NCBI RefSeq assembly: GCF_021568695.1
Contig: NZ_JAKGTI010000002.1
Location: 248,001 to 312,000, forward strand
DNA length: 64,000 nt
Direction: 5' to 3'
Source: Maritalea mediterranea
Lineage (GTDB): Bacteria > Pseudomonadota > Alphaproteobacteria > Rhizobiales > Devosiaceae
Shown here: piece by piece, positions 9,491 through 17,497 of the stretch
Position numbering within the stretch: position 1 is the first letter of the stretch
How the letters are laid out: each line of letters starts with the position of its first letter
The notes under the pieces: model-generated
The model's database searches: none
Told to the model about the DNA's origin: nothing
The model's input: the letters and a program-made list of their open reading frames with translations, nothing else
Translations under genes and position numbers: made by a program

Positions 9491-10441
9491 ATGTCCCCTT
9501 CTCTCGACTGGCGCCAAACCCAAACCATTCCGGCACTCGGGTTGGGCTGTTGGGCCATTGGGGGACCCTATTGGGCTGATGCCATTCCGCTGGGGTTGGC
9601 TGACACGGACGATTCCACTGCCAAATCGGCGCTAAAGGCGGCGCTTGATCATGGCATTCAATATTTCGATGTGGCCGATGTTTATGGCGCAGGCCACGCA
9701 GAAGAGCTGCTGGGCAGCGTTTTGAAACGCCGCGACGACGTGCTGATCGCCACCAAGTTCGGCCACAAATTTGATGCGACGACCAAACAGGTGCAGGGCA
9801 AAGCCACCAGCGCCGATGACATTCGCGAAGCGGTACATGGGTCACTGCGGCGGCTCAAACGCGAGCAAATCGATCTTTATGAACTGCATCTGGAAGAATT
9901 GGACGCCGACGAAGCCGGTGAAGTCGCAGATGAGCTAGACAGGCTTGTGCAACAGGGCAAAATTGCGGCCTATGGCTGGGTGACCGATCATGTGAGCGAC
10001 GTCGAAAACTGGGCCGGACGCGATGATTTCGCCGCCGTGCAACACGAATTTAACCTGCTGCATCCGGCCAATGAATTGCGCGAGAAATGCGCCGCGCATA
10101 ATTTGGTTTCTGTGTGCCGCGCGCCGTTTGCCATGGGGCTCTTGAGCCACCAGATCAACTACGCCAATAGCTTCGGCGACGCGGACAGCGTGCCCGAACA
10201 TCTCGCCCACTATCTTAAAGGCGACGACCCCCAGACACGTTTGGAAAAAATCCACGATCTGCTGCGCACAGATGGCCGCACCATTGCTCAAGGGGCACTG
10301 GGCTGGATCTGGGCCACAGACAGCAATGCCTTGCCCATCCCTGGCTTTCGCACCGCAGATCACGTAAAAGAAAACGCAAAGGCCCTCGAGTTAGGGCCTC
10401 TGCCTGACGATGTGGTGGACGAGCTAAACGCCCTCACCTAG
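9491..10441 (+). CDS. aldo/keto reductase
   Basis: A 316-residue NADPH-dependent oxidoreductase with a TIM-barrel fold. The catalytic tetrad is visible: aspartate and tyrosine in YFDVADVYGAGHAEELLG (about residues 54-72), lysine in IATKFGHKF, and histidine in LYELHLEE. The C-terminal half holds the cofactor-binding IAQGALGWIWA and IPGFRTADHVKENA segments. The substrate is unknown. It follows mscS after only 9 bases, with a weak ribosome site, and ends 2 bases before the converging msrA stop. Confidence 0.9.
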   Translation: MSPSLDWRQTQTIPALGLGCWAIGGPYWADAIPLGLADTDDSTAKSALKAALDHGIQYFDVADVYGAGHAEELLGSVLKRRDDVLIATKFGHKFDATTKQVQGKATSADDIREAVHGSLRRLKREQIDLYELHLEELDADEAGEVADELDRLVQQGKIAAYGWVTDHVSDVENWAGRDDFAAVQHEFNLLHPANELREKCAAHNLVSVCRAPFAMGLLSHQINYANSFGDADSVPEHLAHYLKGDDPQTRLEKIHDLLRTDGRTIAQGALGWIWATDSNALPIPGFRTADHVKENAKALELGPLPDDVVDELNALT

Positions 10442-10443
10442 CG

Positions 10444-11043
10444 CTATTTCTCAATGCCCCTATAGGCCTGATCGCCCCAGAGCGCCTCTACCCGTTTATC
10501 GCGACCGCAGGTGAAGCGATAGAAATTGTAGCGCACCGGGTTCTTCTTGTAATAGTCCTGGTGATAATCTTCCGCTTTGTAAAAGCGATCATCTTCAATA
10601 ATCGGGGTCACAATGCGCTGGCCCAAGGCCTCTTCCGCCTCAGCCTTTGAGGCAAGGGCGGCAGCTTCCTGATCGGCCGTGCGGGTGAAGACCGCCGTGC
10701 GATAACTGTTGCCACGGTCGCAGAATTGGCCGCCAGCGTCTACTGGATCAATGGTGCGCCACAAAATGTCGACCAGTTCGCGATAGCTCACCTTGTCATT
10801 GTCAAAAATGATCTCCACCGCTTCATAGTGGCCGGTGTTGCCGCCTGTCACCTGTTCATAGGTGGGGTTGTCCACCGTGCCACCAATATAACCGGAAATG
10901 GCTTCTTTCACCCCATCCACTTTTTCAAAGTCGGCCTCGACGCACCAGAAACAACCGCCGGCGAAGACCGCCTTTTCCTCTGCGGCCTGAACGGTGCTGA
11001 CGCTCAACAGGGCCGCCATCACAATGTAAATCAATGCACGCAT
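10444..11043 (-). CDS. msrA: peptide-methionine (S)-S-oxide reductase, exported form
   Basis: Repairs oxidised methionine in proteins. The catalytic motif GGCFWC is at about residues 29-34 with the reactive cysteine at 31, followed by FEKVDGVKEAISGYIGG and GGNTGHYEAVEI, all typical of MsrA. The first 21 residues are a signal peptide (RALIYIVMAALLSVSTVQAA), so this copy probably acts in the periplasm. The open frame begins at 11049, but AAGGAG is too close to that ATG and ideally placed for the ATG at 11043, which I use. 199 residues. Confidence 0.93.
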   Translation of the reverse strand: MRALIYIVMAALLSVSTVQAAEEKAVFAGGCFWCVEADFEKVDGVKEAISGYIGGTVDNPTYEQVTGGNTGHYEAVEIIFDNDKVSYRELVDILWRTIDPVDAGGQFCDRGNSYRTAVFTRTADQEAAALASKAEAEEALGQRIVTPIIEDDRFYKAEDYHQDYYKKNPVRYNFYRFTCGRDKRVEALWGDQAYRGIEK

Positions 11044-11122
11044 ATTCATTCTCCTTTATTGGACAACGAAAATGGGGCGGGCAGAGTTCACTTACAAATC
11101 AAATGGAATTGAGCAAATTGTC

Positions 11123-11152
11123 AAAAAGGCGCCGAAACAAATTCGACGCCTT
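11123..11152 (-). terminator. intrinsic terminator downstream of leuA
   Basis: Read on the minus strand: a 9-bp stem GGCGTCGAA/TTCGGCGCC (one G-U pair) with a short loop, then a run of T. It lies about 100 bases after the leuA stop, beyond the TGACTCAT repeats. Confidence 0.7.
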
Positions 11153-11166
11153 CTCGTATCACATAA

Positions 11167-11247
11167 CCTATGAGTCAGCGGGATTGGGTTCTCGCCCCTT
11201 CCCTATGAGTCAGGTTGCGCCGTCGGCGCTCCTTTCCCCATGAGTCA
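11167..11247 (-). repeat. three TGACTCAT repeats with 35-base period in the leuA 3' region
   Basis: On the minus strand TGACTCAT occurs three times, at 11247-11240, 11212-11205 and 11177-11170, exactly 35 bases apart. The first two copies also share the next bases (x-GGGAA-x-GG-x-GCG); the third keeps only AGG after the core. The first copy starts 3 bases after the leuA stop codon and the array ends just before the terminator. No function is known to me. Confidence 0.7.
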
Positions 11248-11249
11248 AT

Positions 11250-12806
11250 TTATCCCGCCATGGCCCCCTGCGCTGACGCACCACGCTCCACCAACAGGCG
11301 GTTATAGGCATTCAGATAGGCCCGAGCCGAGGCCACCAACGTGTCTGGCTCTGCGGTTCGCCCAGAAGCAATCTTGCCGTCCATTTCCAAACGCACATGG
11401 GCATTGGCTTGAGCATCGGTGCCACCGGTCACCGCATCTACGCCATAGAGCACCAAATGCGGATCCGCCCCGACGGCGGCTTTAATGGCATTGAAAATCG
11501 CATCAACTGAGCCCGTGCCCGTGACGCTAACAGATTTCTGCTCACCTTCAATCGACAACACCAAATCGCACCGGTGTTCACCCCCTGTCGACGTACTCAC
11601 GCTCATGGAGACCAGCTTGATCTTGTCTTCCACCGAGCCCATTTCATCGTCGACCAACGCCACCAAGTCTTCGTCATAGACGTGCTTTTTACGGTCAGCC
11701 AGTTCTTTGAAGCGCTGAAAGGCTTCCTGGAATGCATTATCGCCCAGATCATAGCCCAACTCTTTCAACTTTTCCTTGAAGGCATGGCGACCGGAATGCT
11801 TGCCCATCACCAACGAGGTGGCCTTAATCCCGACGCTCTCCGGCGTCATGATTTCGTAGGTCTCGGCATTCTTCAACATGCCATCCTGGTGGATGCCACT
11901 TTCATGGGCAAATGCGTTTTTGCCCACAATGGCCTTATTAAACTGCACATTGAAGTTGGAGGCAGCCGCGACGATTTTCGACGCGCGGGCCAAATGGGTT
12001 GAATCAATGCCAGTGTGATAGGGCATGGTATCGCCGCGGGTTTTGATCGCCATCACAATCTCTTCCAGCGCCGCATTGCCAGCCCGCTCGCCCAAGCCAT
12101 TGATGGTGCATTCGACCTGACGAGCACCAGCACGCACACCAGCCAACGAATTGGCGACAGCCAAACCCAAATCATCGTGGCAATGGGTGGAAAAGATCGC
12201 TTTGTCCGCATTCGGCACCGTCTCGATCAAGGTCTTGATCATGTTGTAATATTCTTCCGGCACCGCATAGCCGACTGTGTCGGGAATATTGATGGTGGTG
12301 GCACCAGCGTTAATCGCCGCTTCCACACATTTGGCCAAAAAGTCCATCGGCGTGCGGGTGGCGTCCATGCCGGACCATTCCACATCATCAATCAAGTTGC
12401 GGGCCTGCGTGACGGTTTGGGTGACAATCTCCAGCACTTCATCCTGCGTTTTGCGCATCTGGTGCGCCAAATGGATGGGGGATGTGGAGACGAAAGTATG
12501 GATACGACCGCGATTGGCATATCGCACCGCTTCAGCCGCGCGATCAATATCGGCGGGAATGGCGCGGGCCAACCCTGCAATCACCGCGTTTTTCGACCGC
12601 CGGGCGATTTCAGCAACCGCTTCAAAGTCTCCATTGGAGGCAATGGGAAAGCCCGCCTCAATAATATCGACGCCCATATCATCCAGAATTTCCGCCACCT
12701 GCAGTTTTTCCTCAAACGTCATGGTGGCGCCGGGCGACTGCTCGCCATCGCGCAATGTGGTGTCGAAAATAAAGACTTGATCGGTATTGGTGTTCTGTTC
12801 GCTCAT
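11250..12806 (-). CDS. leuA: 2-isopropylmalate synthase
   Basis: First committed step of leucine synthesis: condenses acetyl-CoA with 2-oxoisovalerate. 518 residues, normal for the bacterial long form. Visible: the TTLRDGEQSPG metal and substrate motif near residue 16, STHCHDDLGLAVANS with the metal-binding histidines near residue 205, GIHQDGMLK, and a C-terminal LeuA regulatory domain (from about 390) that normally binds leucine for feedback inhibition. The start ATG at 12806 has an AGAGAGAAG ribosome region 9-17 bases upstream. A leader peptide and RNA structures upstream point to leucine-dependent control. Confidence 0.96.
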   Translation of the reverse strand: MSEQNTNTDQVFIFDTTLRDGEQSPGATMTFEEKLQVAEILDDMGVDIIEAGFPIASNGDFEAVAEIARRSKNAVIAGLARAIPADIDRAAEAVRYANRGRIHTFVSTSPIHLAHQMRKTQDEVLEIVTQTVTQARNLIDDVEWSGMDATRTPMDFLAKCVEAAINAGATTINIPDTVGYAVPEEYYNMIKTLIETVPNADKAIFSTHCHDDLGLAVANSLAGVRAGARQVECTINGLGERAGNAALEEIVMAIKTRGDTMPYHTGIDSTHLARASKIVAAASNFNVQFNKAIVGKNAFAHESGIHQDGMLKNAETYEIMTPESVGIKATSLVMGKHSGRHAFKEKLKELGYDLGDNAFQEAFQRFKELADRKKHVYDEDLVALVDDEMGSVEDKIKLVSMSVSTSTGGEHRCDLVLSIEGEQKSVSVTGTGSVDAIFNAIKAAVGADPHLVLYGVDAVTGGTDAQANAHVRLEMDGKIASGRTAEPDTLVASARAYLNAYNRLLVERGASAQGAMAG

Positions 12807-12814
12807 TTTAAAAA

Positions 12815-12940
12815 CTTCTCTCTAGACAGGGCGCATCGCCCAAATTTGACCTTTGGTGTGCAAATTTCCCCTAAATACCCGTTCTCCCTGATGAGAACCG
12901 TCGGTACTCAGGGGCTGATAAGGAGTAGGTCTAGAGATAG
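12815..12940 (-). promoter_or_regulatory. leuA leader RNA: mutually exclusive helices
   Basis: Minus-strand RNA between the leader Leu codons and leuA. Seen: (a) TCTCTAGAC at 12937-12929, inside codons 28-30 of the leader, is a perfect 9-base complement of GTCTAGAGA at 12827-12819, which overlaps the leuA ribosome site. (b) A 12-bp helix pairs CCCCTGAGTACC (12914-12903, containing the leader stop codon) with GGTATTTAGGGG (12879-12868), counting two G-U pairs, and encloses GTTCTC/GAGAAC. (c) No U-rich terminator directly follows these stems. Inference: a ribosome stalled on the Leu codons would cover segment (a) and free the leuA start. Confidence 0.55.
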
Positions 12941-13018
12941 GTTTTGCGCGCGCAGCAGTGCAGCATCGCCAAGGTGGCGACGGCTCAAAATCTCGGTGCT
13001 GTGCAACATACGGGTCAT
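12908..13018 (-). CDS. leuL: leucine leader peptide
   Basis: A 36-residue ORF upstream of leuA, too short for usual gene calling. It starts MTRMLHSTEIL and ends AQNLSLDLLLISP, so five of seven consecutive codons (27, 29, 31, 32 and 33) are leucine, three of them the usually rare CTA. Its stop codon lies inside a long RNA hairpin, 101 bases before the leuA start. A GGTAGG sequence just before the ATG may be the ribosome site; an internal ATG at codon 4 is possible. Leader peptides rich in leucine codons before leuA are a known attenuation device in proteobacteria. Apart from this leader region, the 322-base gap between leuA and phzF shows nothing I recognise. Confidence 0.78.
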   Translation of the reverse strand: MTRMLHSTEILSRRHLGDAALLRAQNLSLDLLLISP

Positions 13019-13128
13019 AGCCTACCCAAAACTGTCTAACGCAAACAAATTCAAATCAATTTCAGTCTAATCGAGACCGGACTGGATTTCTAGACATTTT
13101 TGCCCAAATCCGACCAGCCGCAAAGAAT

Positions 13129-14022
13129 TTAGCTCATAAGGTCAAGCTCGCCCTGCGCATTGATCACAACATGACCGCCCAACCCAACATGCACCAGCTT
13201 GCCTGCTTCCATTTTGGCTTGCGCCTCGATAAAGCTCGGGCGCCCCATTTCGGCCCCTTGGCGCACCACAATATCCGTCTGCCCCTCACCAAATCGACCG
13301 GCCGCCGCCAACTGCCCAACCATGGCCGATACAGCAGAGCCAGTGGCTGCATCTTCTTCGAGATTGTCAAAATCAACGAAGGCGCGGGTCGCATAATCGT
13401 TTTCATCTTCTTGCGGGGTAGGCGTATAAGCCAATACGCCCTTCACTTCGTGCCCAAAAATTTTTGTCCAGCCGCGGCGTTGAAATTGAATTTCCCTCAG
13501 CACGCTGGCATCTTTGACCGGCACCAGAGTGTAAGCTACGCCTGCAGAATAGTTCGCTGGCATCACATCATCAAAGCCGATCTGATGGGGCATTAGGCTC
13601 AAATGCGCGGCCATCGCGTCAATGTCGGGTGCATCACCAATGCGTTCGGGCAACTTGGGCAAGCCAAAACGCGCATGACCCGAGGCCTTGCCGGTGGGGG
13701 TCATCACTGCCACCACCGTGCCAATCTGTTCATCAAGCCGAATGGCGCTGGTTTTGTGGCGCAAACCCAAGGCCACAGACACGCCCACAGTGGGGTGCCC
13801 CGAAAAAGGCAATTCAAATTTTGGGGTAAAAATACGCACTTTGGCCAAATGGCGCACCGATTGTGGCTTATGAACAAAGATCGTCTCAGACAGATTGAAC
13901 TCGCGCGCAATCTTCAACATGGTCTCGTCCGGAAGCCCATCCGCCTCAAACACGATGGCCAGCGGATTGCCCGCAAAGCGCTCCTTCGTGAACACATCCG
14001 CGATCATAAATGGATATTTCAT
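13129..14022 (-). CDS. PhzF-family isomerase/epimerase
   Basis: A 297-residue protein of the PhzF (phenazine biosynthesis-like, diaminopimelate-epimerase-fold) family. Visible: the N-terminal YPFMIADVFTKERFAGNPLAIVF, then EFNLSETIFV with the conserved catalytic glutamate, ELPFSGHPTVGVSVAL, and in the second half EEDAATGSAVSAMVGQLAA. Most bacterial members outside phenazine clusters have unknown substrates, and no phenazine genes are near, so only the fold-level name is safe. It stands alone between leuA and ilvC, on the same strand as both. Confidence 0.9.
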   Translation of the reverse strand: MKYPFMIADVFTKERFAGNPLAIVFEADGLPDETMLKIAREFNLSETIFVHKPQSVRHLAKVRIFTPKFELPFSGHPTVGVSVALGLRHKTSAIRLDEQIGTVVAVMTPTGKASGHARFGLPKLPERIGDAPDIDAMAAHLSLMPHQIGFDDVMPANYSAGVAYTLVPVKDASVLREIQFQRRGWTKIFGHEVKGVLAYTPTPQEDENDYATRAFVDFDNLEEDAATGSAVSAMVGQLAAAGRFGEGQTDIVVRQGAEMGRPSFIEAQAKMEAGKLVHVGLGGHVVINAQGELDLMS

Positions 14023-14106
14023 GCCAACCCCAACATTGCATTGTTCCGATTTTTGAAACAGTTGCAGATTACGGCACCACGCCTAATGAAGTTTGAACAT
14101 TTGGAC

Positions 14107-14132
14107 AAAAAAAGGGGCGCCGAAGCGCCCCT
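14107..14132 (-). terminator. intrinsic terminator downstream of ilvC
   Basis: Minus strand: perfect stem GGGGCGC/GCGCCCC with a TTCG tetraloop, followed by seven T. The same hairpin core recurs after metY at 16072. A second small hairpin (TAGCTCT/AGAGCTA, 14137-14153) lies between it and the ilvC stop. Confidence 0.85.
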
Positions 14133-14173
14133 AAGTTAGCTCTGGGAGAGCTAGGGTTTAACTGTTTGAAAGC

Positions 14174-15250
<1,077 letters not shown>

Positions 15251-15257
15251 TCATCTA

Positions 15258-15959
15258 TTAGGCGCCGTACAATTTCAAAAACTGCTCAGTCGCCCGTTTT
15301 GCGTCTCGGATAACGTCTTGATCTGAAAGCTCAAACTCGTCACCCAACAGAAGCCGAATTTGAACATCCCTCAGCACCAGGCCGAAAAATGTACGAAACG
15401 CCTCCTCCTCGTCGTCAAAGCGAAGCAAACCAGCGCCCCGCCCTGCCTTCAACAAAGGCTTCAACCGTTTCCCAACCGCAAAGCGGCCATTGGTCAAAAC
15501 CGTATGTCCCAAATTGCTCAGCGGCCCAGCATGGGTAATCGCCAAACGGTTCAGCGCCACCGAAATGTCGCCGGAAATCACTTTGAGCCAGTCATAGGCA
15601 AACCGCTCAAGATTGGCCTGCAACGCCTCAATGCTCATGCGCTGTGGCCCCAAGGGCACCGGACGAACTTTAGCCGCCTGCCACTGCACAATGGCCGTCA
15701 ACAATCCATCCCGATCGCCAAACCACTTATAGAGTGACTCTTTTGAACAGCGTGCGCGCCGCGCCACACCGGTCATGGTCAATTTATCACCAACTTCAAC
15801 CAACAAGGACAACGCAATATCCAGCACGTCCTGCTGGCGCTGCGTTAGTTCTTCATCACCCAATTTAATGGCAGCCGACAATTTCACCTCCATTGATCGG
15901 TCGCGAACCACCGCGCCCGTCTGCACCCCAAAATTTAAAGGCCCAACCTGCCTTTTCAC
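15258..15959 (-). CDS. TetR-family transcriptional regulator
   Basis: A 233-residue regulator with an N-terminal TetR helix-turn-helix at about residues 39-85 (RQQDVLDIALSLLVEVGDKLTMTGVARRARCSKESLYKWFGDRDGLLTAIV) and a C-terminal domain resembling AefR-like/TetR_C sensor helices. The ligand is unknown. The start is uncertain: GTG at 15959 gives an unusually long N-terminus, and ATG at 15893 is an alternative. A perfect inverted repeat lies 25 bases upstream of the first, so it very likely represses itself. It sits between ilvC and metY on the same strand, with no evidence that it controls them. Confidence 0.85.
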   Translation of the reverse strand: MKRQVGPLNFGVQTGAVVRDRSMEVKLSAAIKLGDEELTQRQQDVLDIALSLLVEVGDKLTMTGVARRARCSKESLYKWFGDRDGLLTAIVQWQAAKVRPVPLGPQRMSIEALQANLERFAYDWLKVISGDISVALNRLAITHAGPLSNLGHTVLTNGRFAVGKRLKPLLKAGRGAGLLRFDDEEEAFRTFFGLVLRDVQIRLLLGDEFELSDQDVIRDAKRATEQFLKLYGA

Positions 15960-15983
15960 TCCGAAGCGCTCAATCTGATATAG

Positions 15984-16002
15984 GAACCGTACCGTACGGT
16001 TC
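15984..16002. promoter_or_regulatory. TetR operator (perfect inverted repeat)
   Basis: GAACCGTAC-C-GTACGGTTC: two 9-base arms with a single central base, perfectly symmetrical. It lies just upstream of the TetR gene at 15258-15959. Size and symmetry match TetR-type operators. It may also influence the metY side. Confidence 0.75.
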
Positions 16003-16071
16003 GGAAAATGTCAATAAAAAGTTACACGCAGATTTTGGACCGGAAAATCAATAGAAATTCAACCAATTACA

Positions 16072-16095
16072 GAAAGGGGCGCCGAAGCGCCCCTT
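16072..16095 (-). terminator. intrinsic terminator downstream of metY
   Basis: Minus strand: AAGGGGCGC/GCGCCCCTT stem closed by a TTCG loop and followed by a short T-rich tail. Its core is identical to the ilvC terminator at 14107-14132. Confidence 0.8.
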
Positions 16096-16119
16096 AAATC
16101 TCTTACATTGGGAGGCGTT

Positions 16120-17388
16120 TTACGCCTTATCCAAGGCCTGCTCGATATCAGCAATGATATCATCCACATGCTCAATACCCACAGAGATCCGTACCAGATC
16201 GCTGGATACGCCAGCGGCCTTGAGCTCTTCCTCATTCAACTGACGGTGCGTTGTAGACGCCGGGTGACAGGCCAAAGATTTCGCATCACCGATATTCACC
16301 AGCCGCAAGATCATCTGTAGTGCATCGATGAAGCGCGCGCCGGCTTCCTGGCCGCCTTTAATGCCAAAGCTCAAAATGCCAGAAGCCTTACCACCAGAGA
16401 TTTTGTTGGCCAACTCATTGTAAGGTGAGGATTTTAGACCCGCATAATTGACCCATTCTACCTTGTCATGGGCTTCCAGATATTCCGCGACCTTATGGGC
16501 GTTCTCGCAGTGACGTTCCATGCGCAATCCGAGTGTTTCTAGGCCTTGCAAGATTTGGAACGCATTCATCGGCGAAATTGCGGCACCTGTATTGCGCAAC
16601 GGCACCACGCGGGCGCGGCCGATAAAGGCCGCCGGGCCAAGCGCTTCGGTGTACACCACACCGTGGTAAGAAGGATCAGGCTCATTCAGCACCGCAAAGC
16701 GCTTCTTGTCGGCAGCCCAATCGAACTTGCCGCTATCAACAATAATGCCGCCAACGGAGGTGCCGTGCCCGCCAATATATTTGGTCAAGGAATGCACCAC
16801 AATGTCAGCCCCATGCTCAATGGGGCGGCACAGGAATGGTGATGCAACTGTGTTGTCCACGATCAGCGGCACGCCATGCTTGTGGGCAATCTCGGCCAGC
16901 TTTTGGATGTCTACAACATTGCCCGCCGGGTTGCCGATACTTTCGCAGAACACTGCCTTGGTGTTTTCGTCAAACAATTTGTCGATACCCTCAAAGCTGG
17001 CATCCACCATGCGAACATCAATGCCCTGACGCGGGAAGCTGTGTTCAAACAGATTGTAAGTGCCGCCATAAAGCTGGCTGACCGATACGATGTTGTCGCC
17101 GACGCCGGCAATGGTTTGGATGGCATAGGTGATGGCTGCCATGCCTGAGGCGAGCCCCAACCCGGCAATGCCGCCTTCCATCTCCGCCACGCGTTGCTCC
17201 AGCACCGCAGTCGTGGGGTTCATGATCCGGGTGTAAATATTGCCTTCCACCTTAAGATCAAACAGGTCAGCCCCGTGCTGGGTGTTGTCAAAGGTGTAGC
17301 TGGTGGTCTGATAAATCGGCACAGCCGCAGCCTTTGTGGTGGCTTCGGACTCATAGCCATGATGTAGGGCGAGTGATTCCAGTTTCAT
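16120..17388 (-). CDS. metY: O-acetylhomoserine (thiol)-lyase / sulfhydrylase
   Basis: PLP enzyme that makes homocysteine (or methionine with methanethiol) from O-acetylhomoserine. 422 residues, typical for MetY. Visible: YTRIMNPTTAVLEQRVAEMEGG, the glycine-rich ASGMAAITYAI, IVDNTVASPFLCRPIEHGADIVVHSLTKYIGGHGTSVGG with the PLP-binding lysine in SLTK, and VRISVGIEHVDDIIADIEQAL at the C-terminus. The upstream 110 bases, shared with the end of the GGDEF gene, contain a perfect 7-base inverted repeat. I saw no SAM-II riboswitch, which often precedes this gene in relatives. Confidence 0.93.
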   Translation of the reverse strand: MKLESLALHHGYESEATTKAAAVPIYQTTSYTFDNTQHGADLFDLKVEGNIYTRIMNPTTAVLEQRVAEMEGGIAGLGLASGMAAITYAIQTIAGVGDNIVSVSQLYGGTYNLFEHSFPRQGIDVRMVDASFEGIDKLFDENTKAVFCESIGNPAGNVVDIQKLAEIAHKHGVPLIVDNTVASPFLCRPIEHGADIVVHSLTKYIGGHGTSVGGIIVDSGKFDWAADKKRFAVLNEPDPSYHGVVYTEALGPAAFIGRARVVPLRNTGAAISPMNAFQILQGLETLGLRMERHCENAHKVAEYLEAHDKVEWVNYAGLKSSPYNELANKISGGKASGILSFGIKGGQEAGARFIDALQMILRLVNIGDAKSLACHPASTTHRQLNEEELKAAGVSSDLVRISVGIEHVDDIIADIEQALDKA

Positions 17389-17423
17389 AATATTTTCCCG
17401 ATGTTTGACAGAGTTCGGCGCAT

Positions 17424-17439
17424 CTTATCATTTGATAAG
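17424..17439. promoter_or_regulatory. inverted repeat upstream of metY
   Basis: CTTATCA-TT-TGATAAG, perfect 7-base arms, centred about 44 bases upstream of the metY start and in a good place for an operator. The regulator is unknown. It could also form a short hairpin in the metY 5' RNA. Confidence 0.5.
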
Positions 17440-17497
17440 GAACCGCAAAGGTGCAATTGGGAAAATACAGTCCAATTACAAGCAATTTTGGAAAAAA

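Noticed and set aside
12015-13070. A 351-codon plus-strand open frame across leuA and its leader
   Set aside because: Antisense shadow of leuA; no recognisable domain, and the minus-strand genes explain the region.
13129-14022. Part of a phenazine biosynthesis cluster
   Set aside because: Only a PhzF-like protein is present; no other phenazine genes are near and the family is broad.
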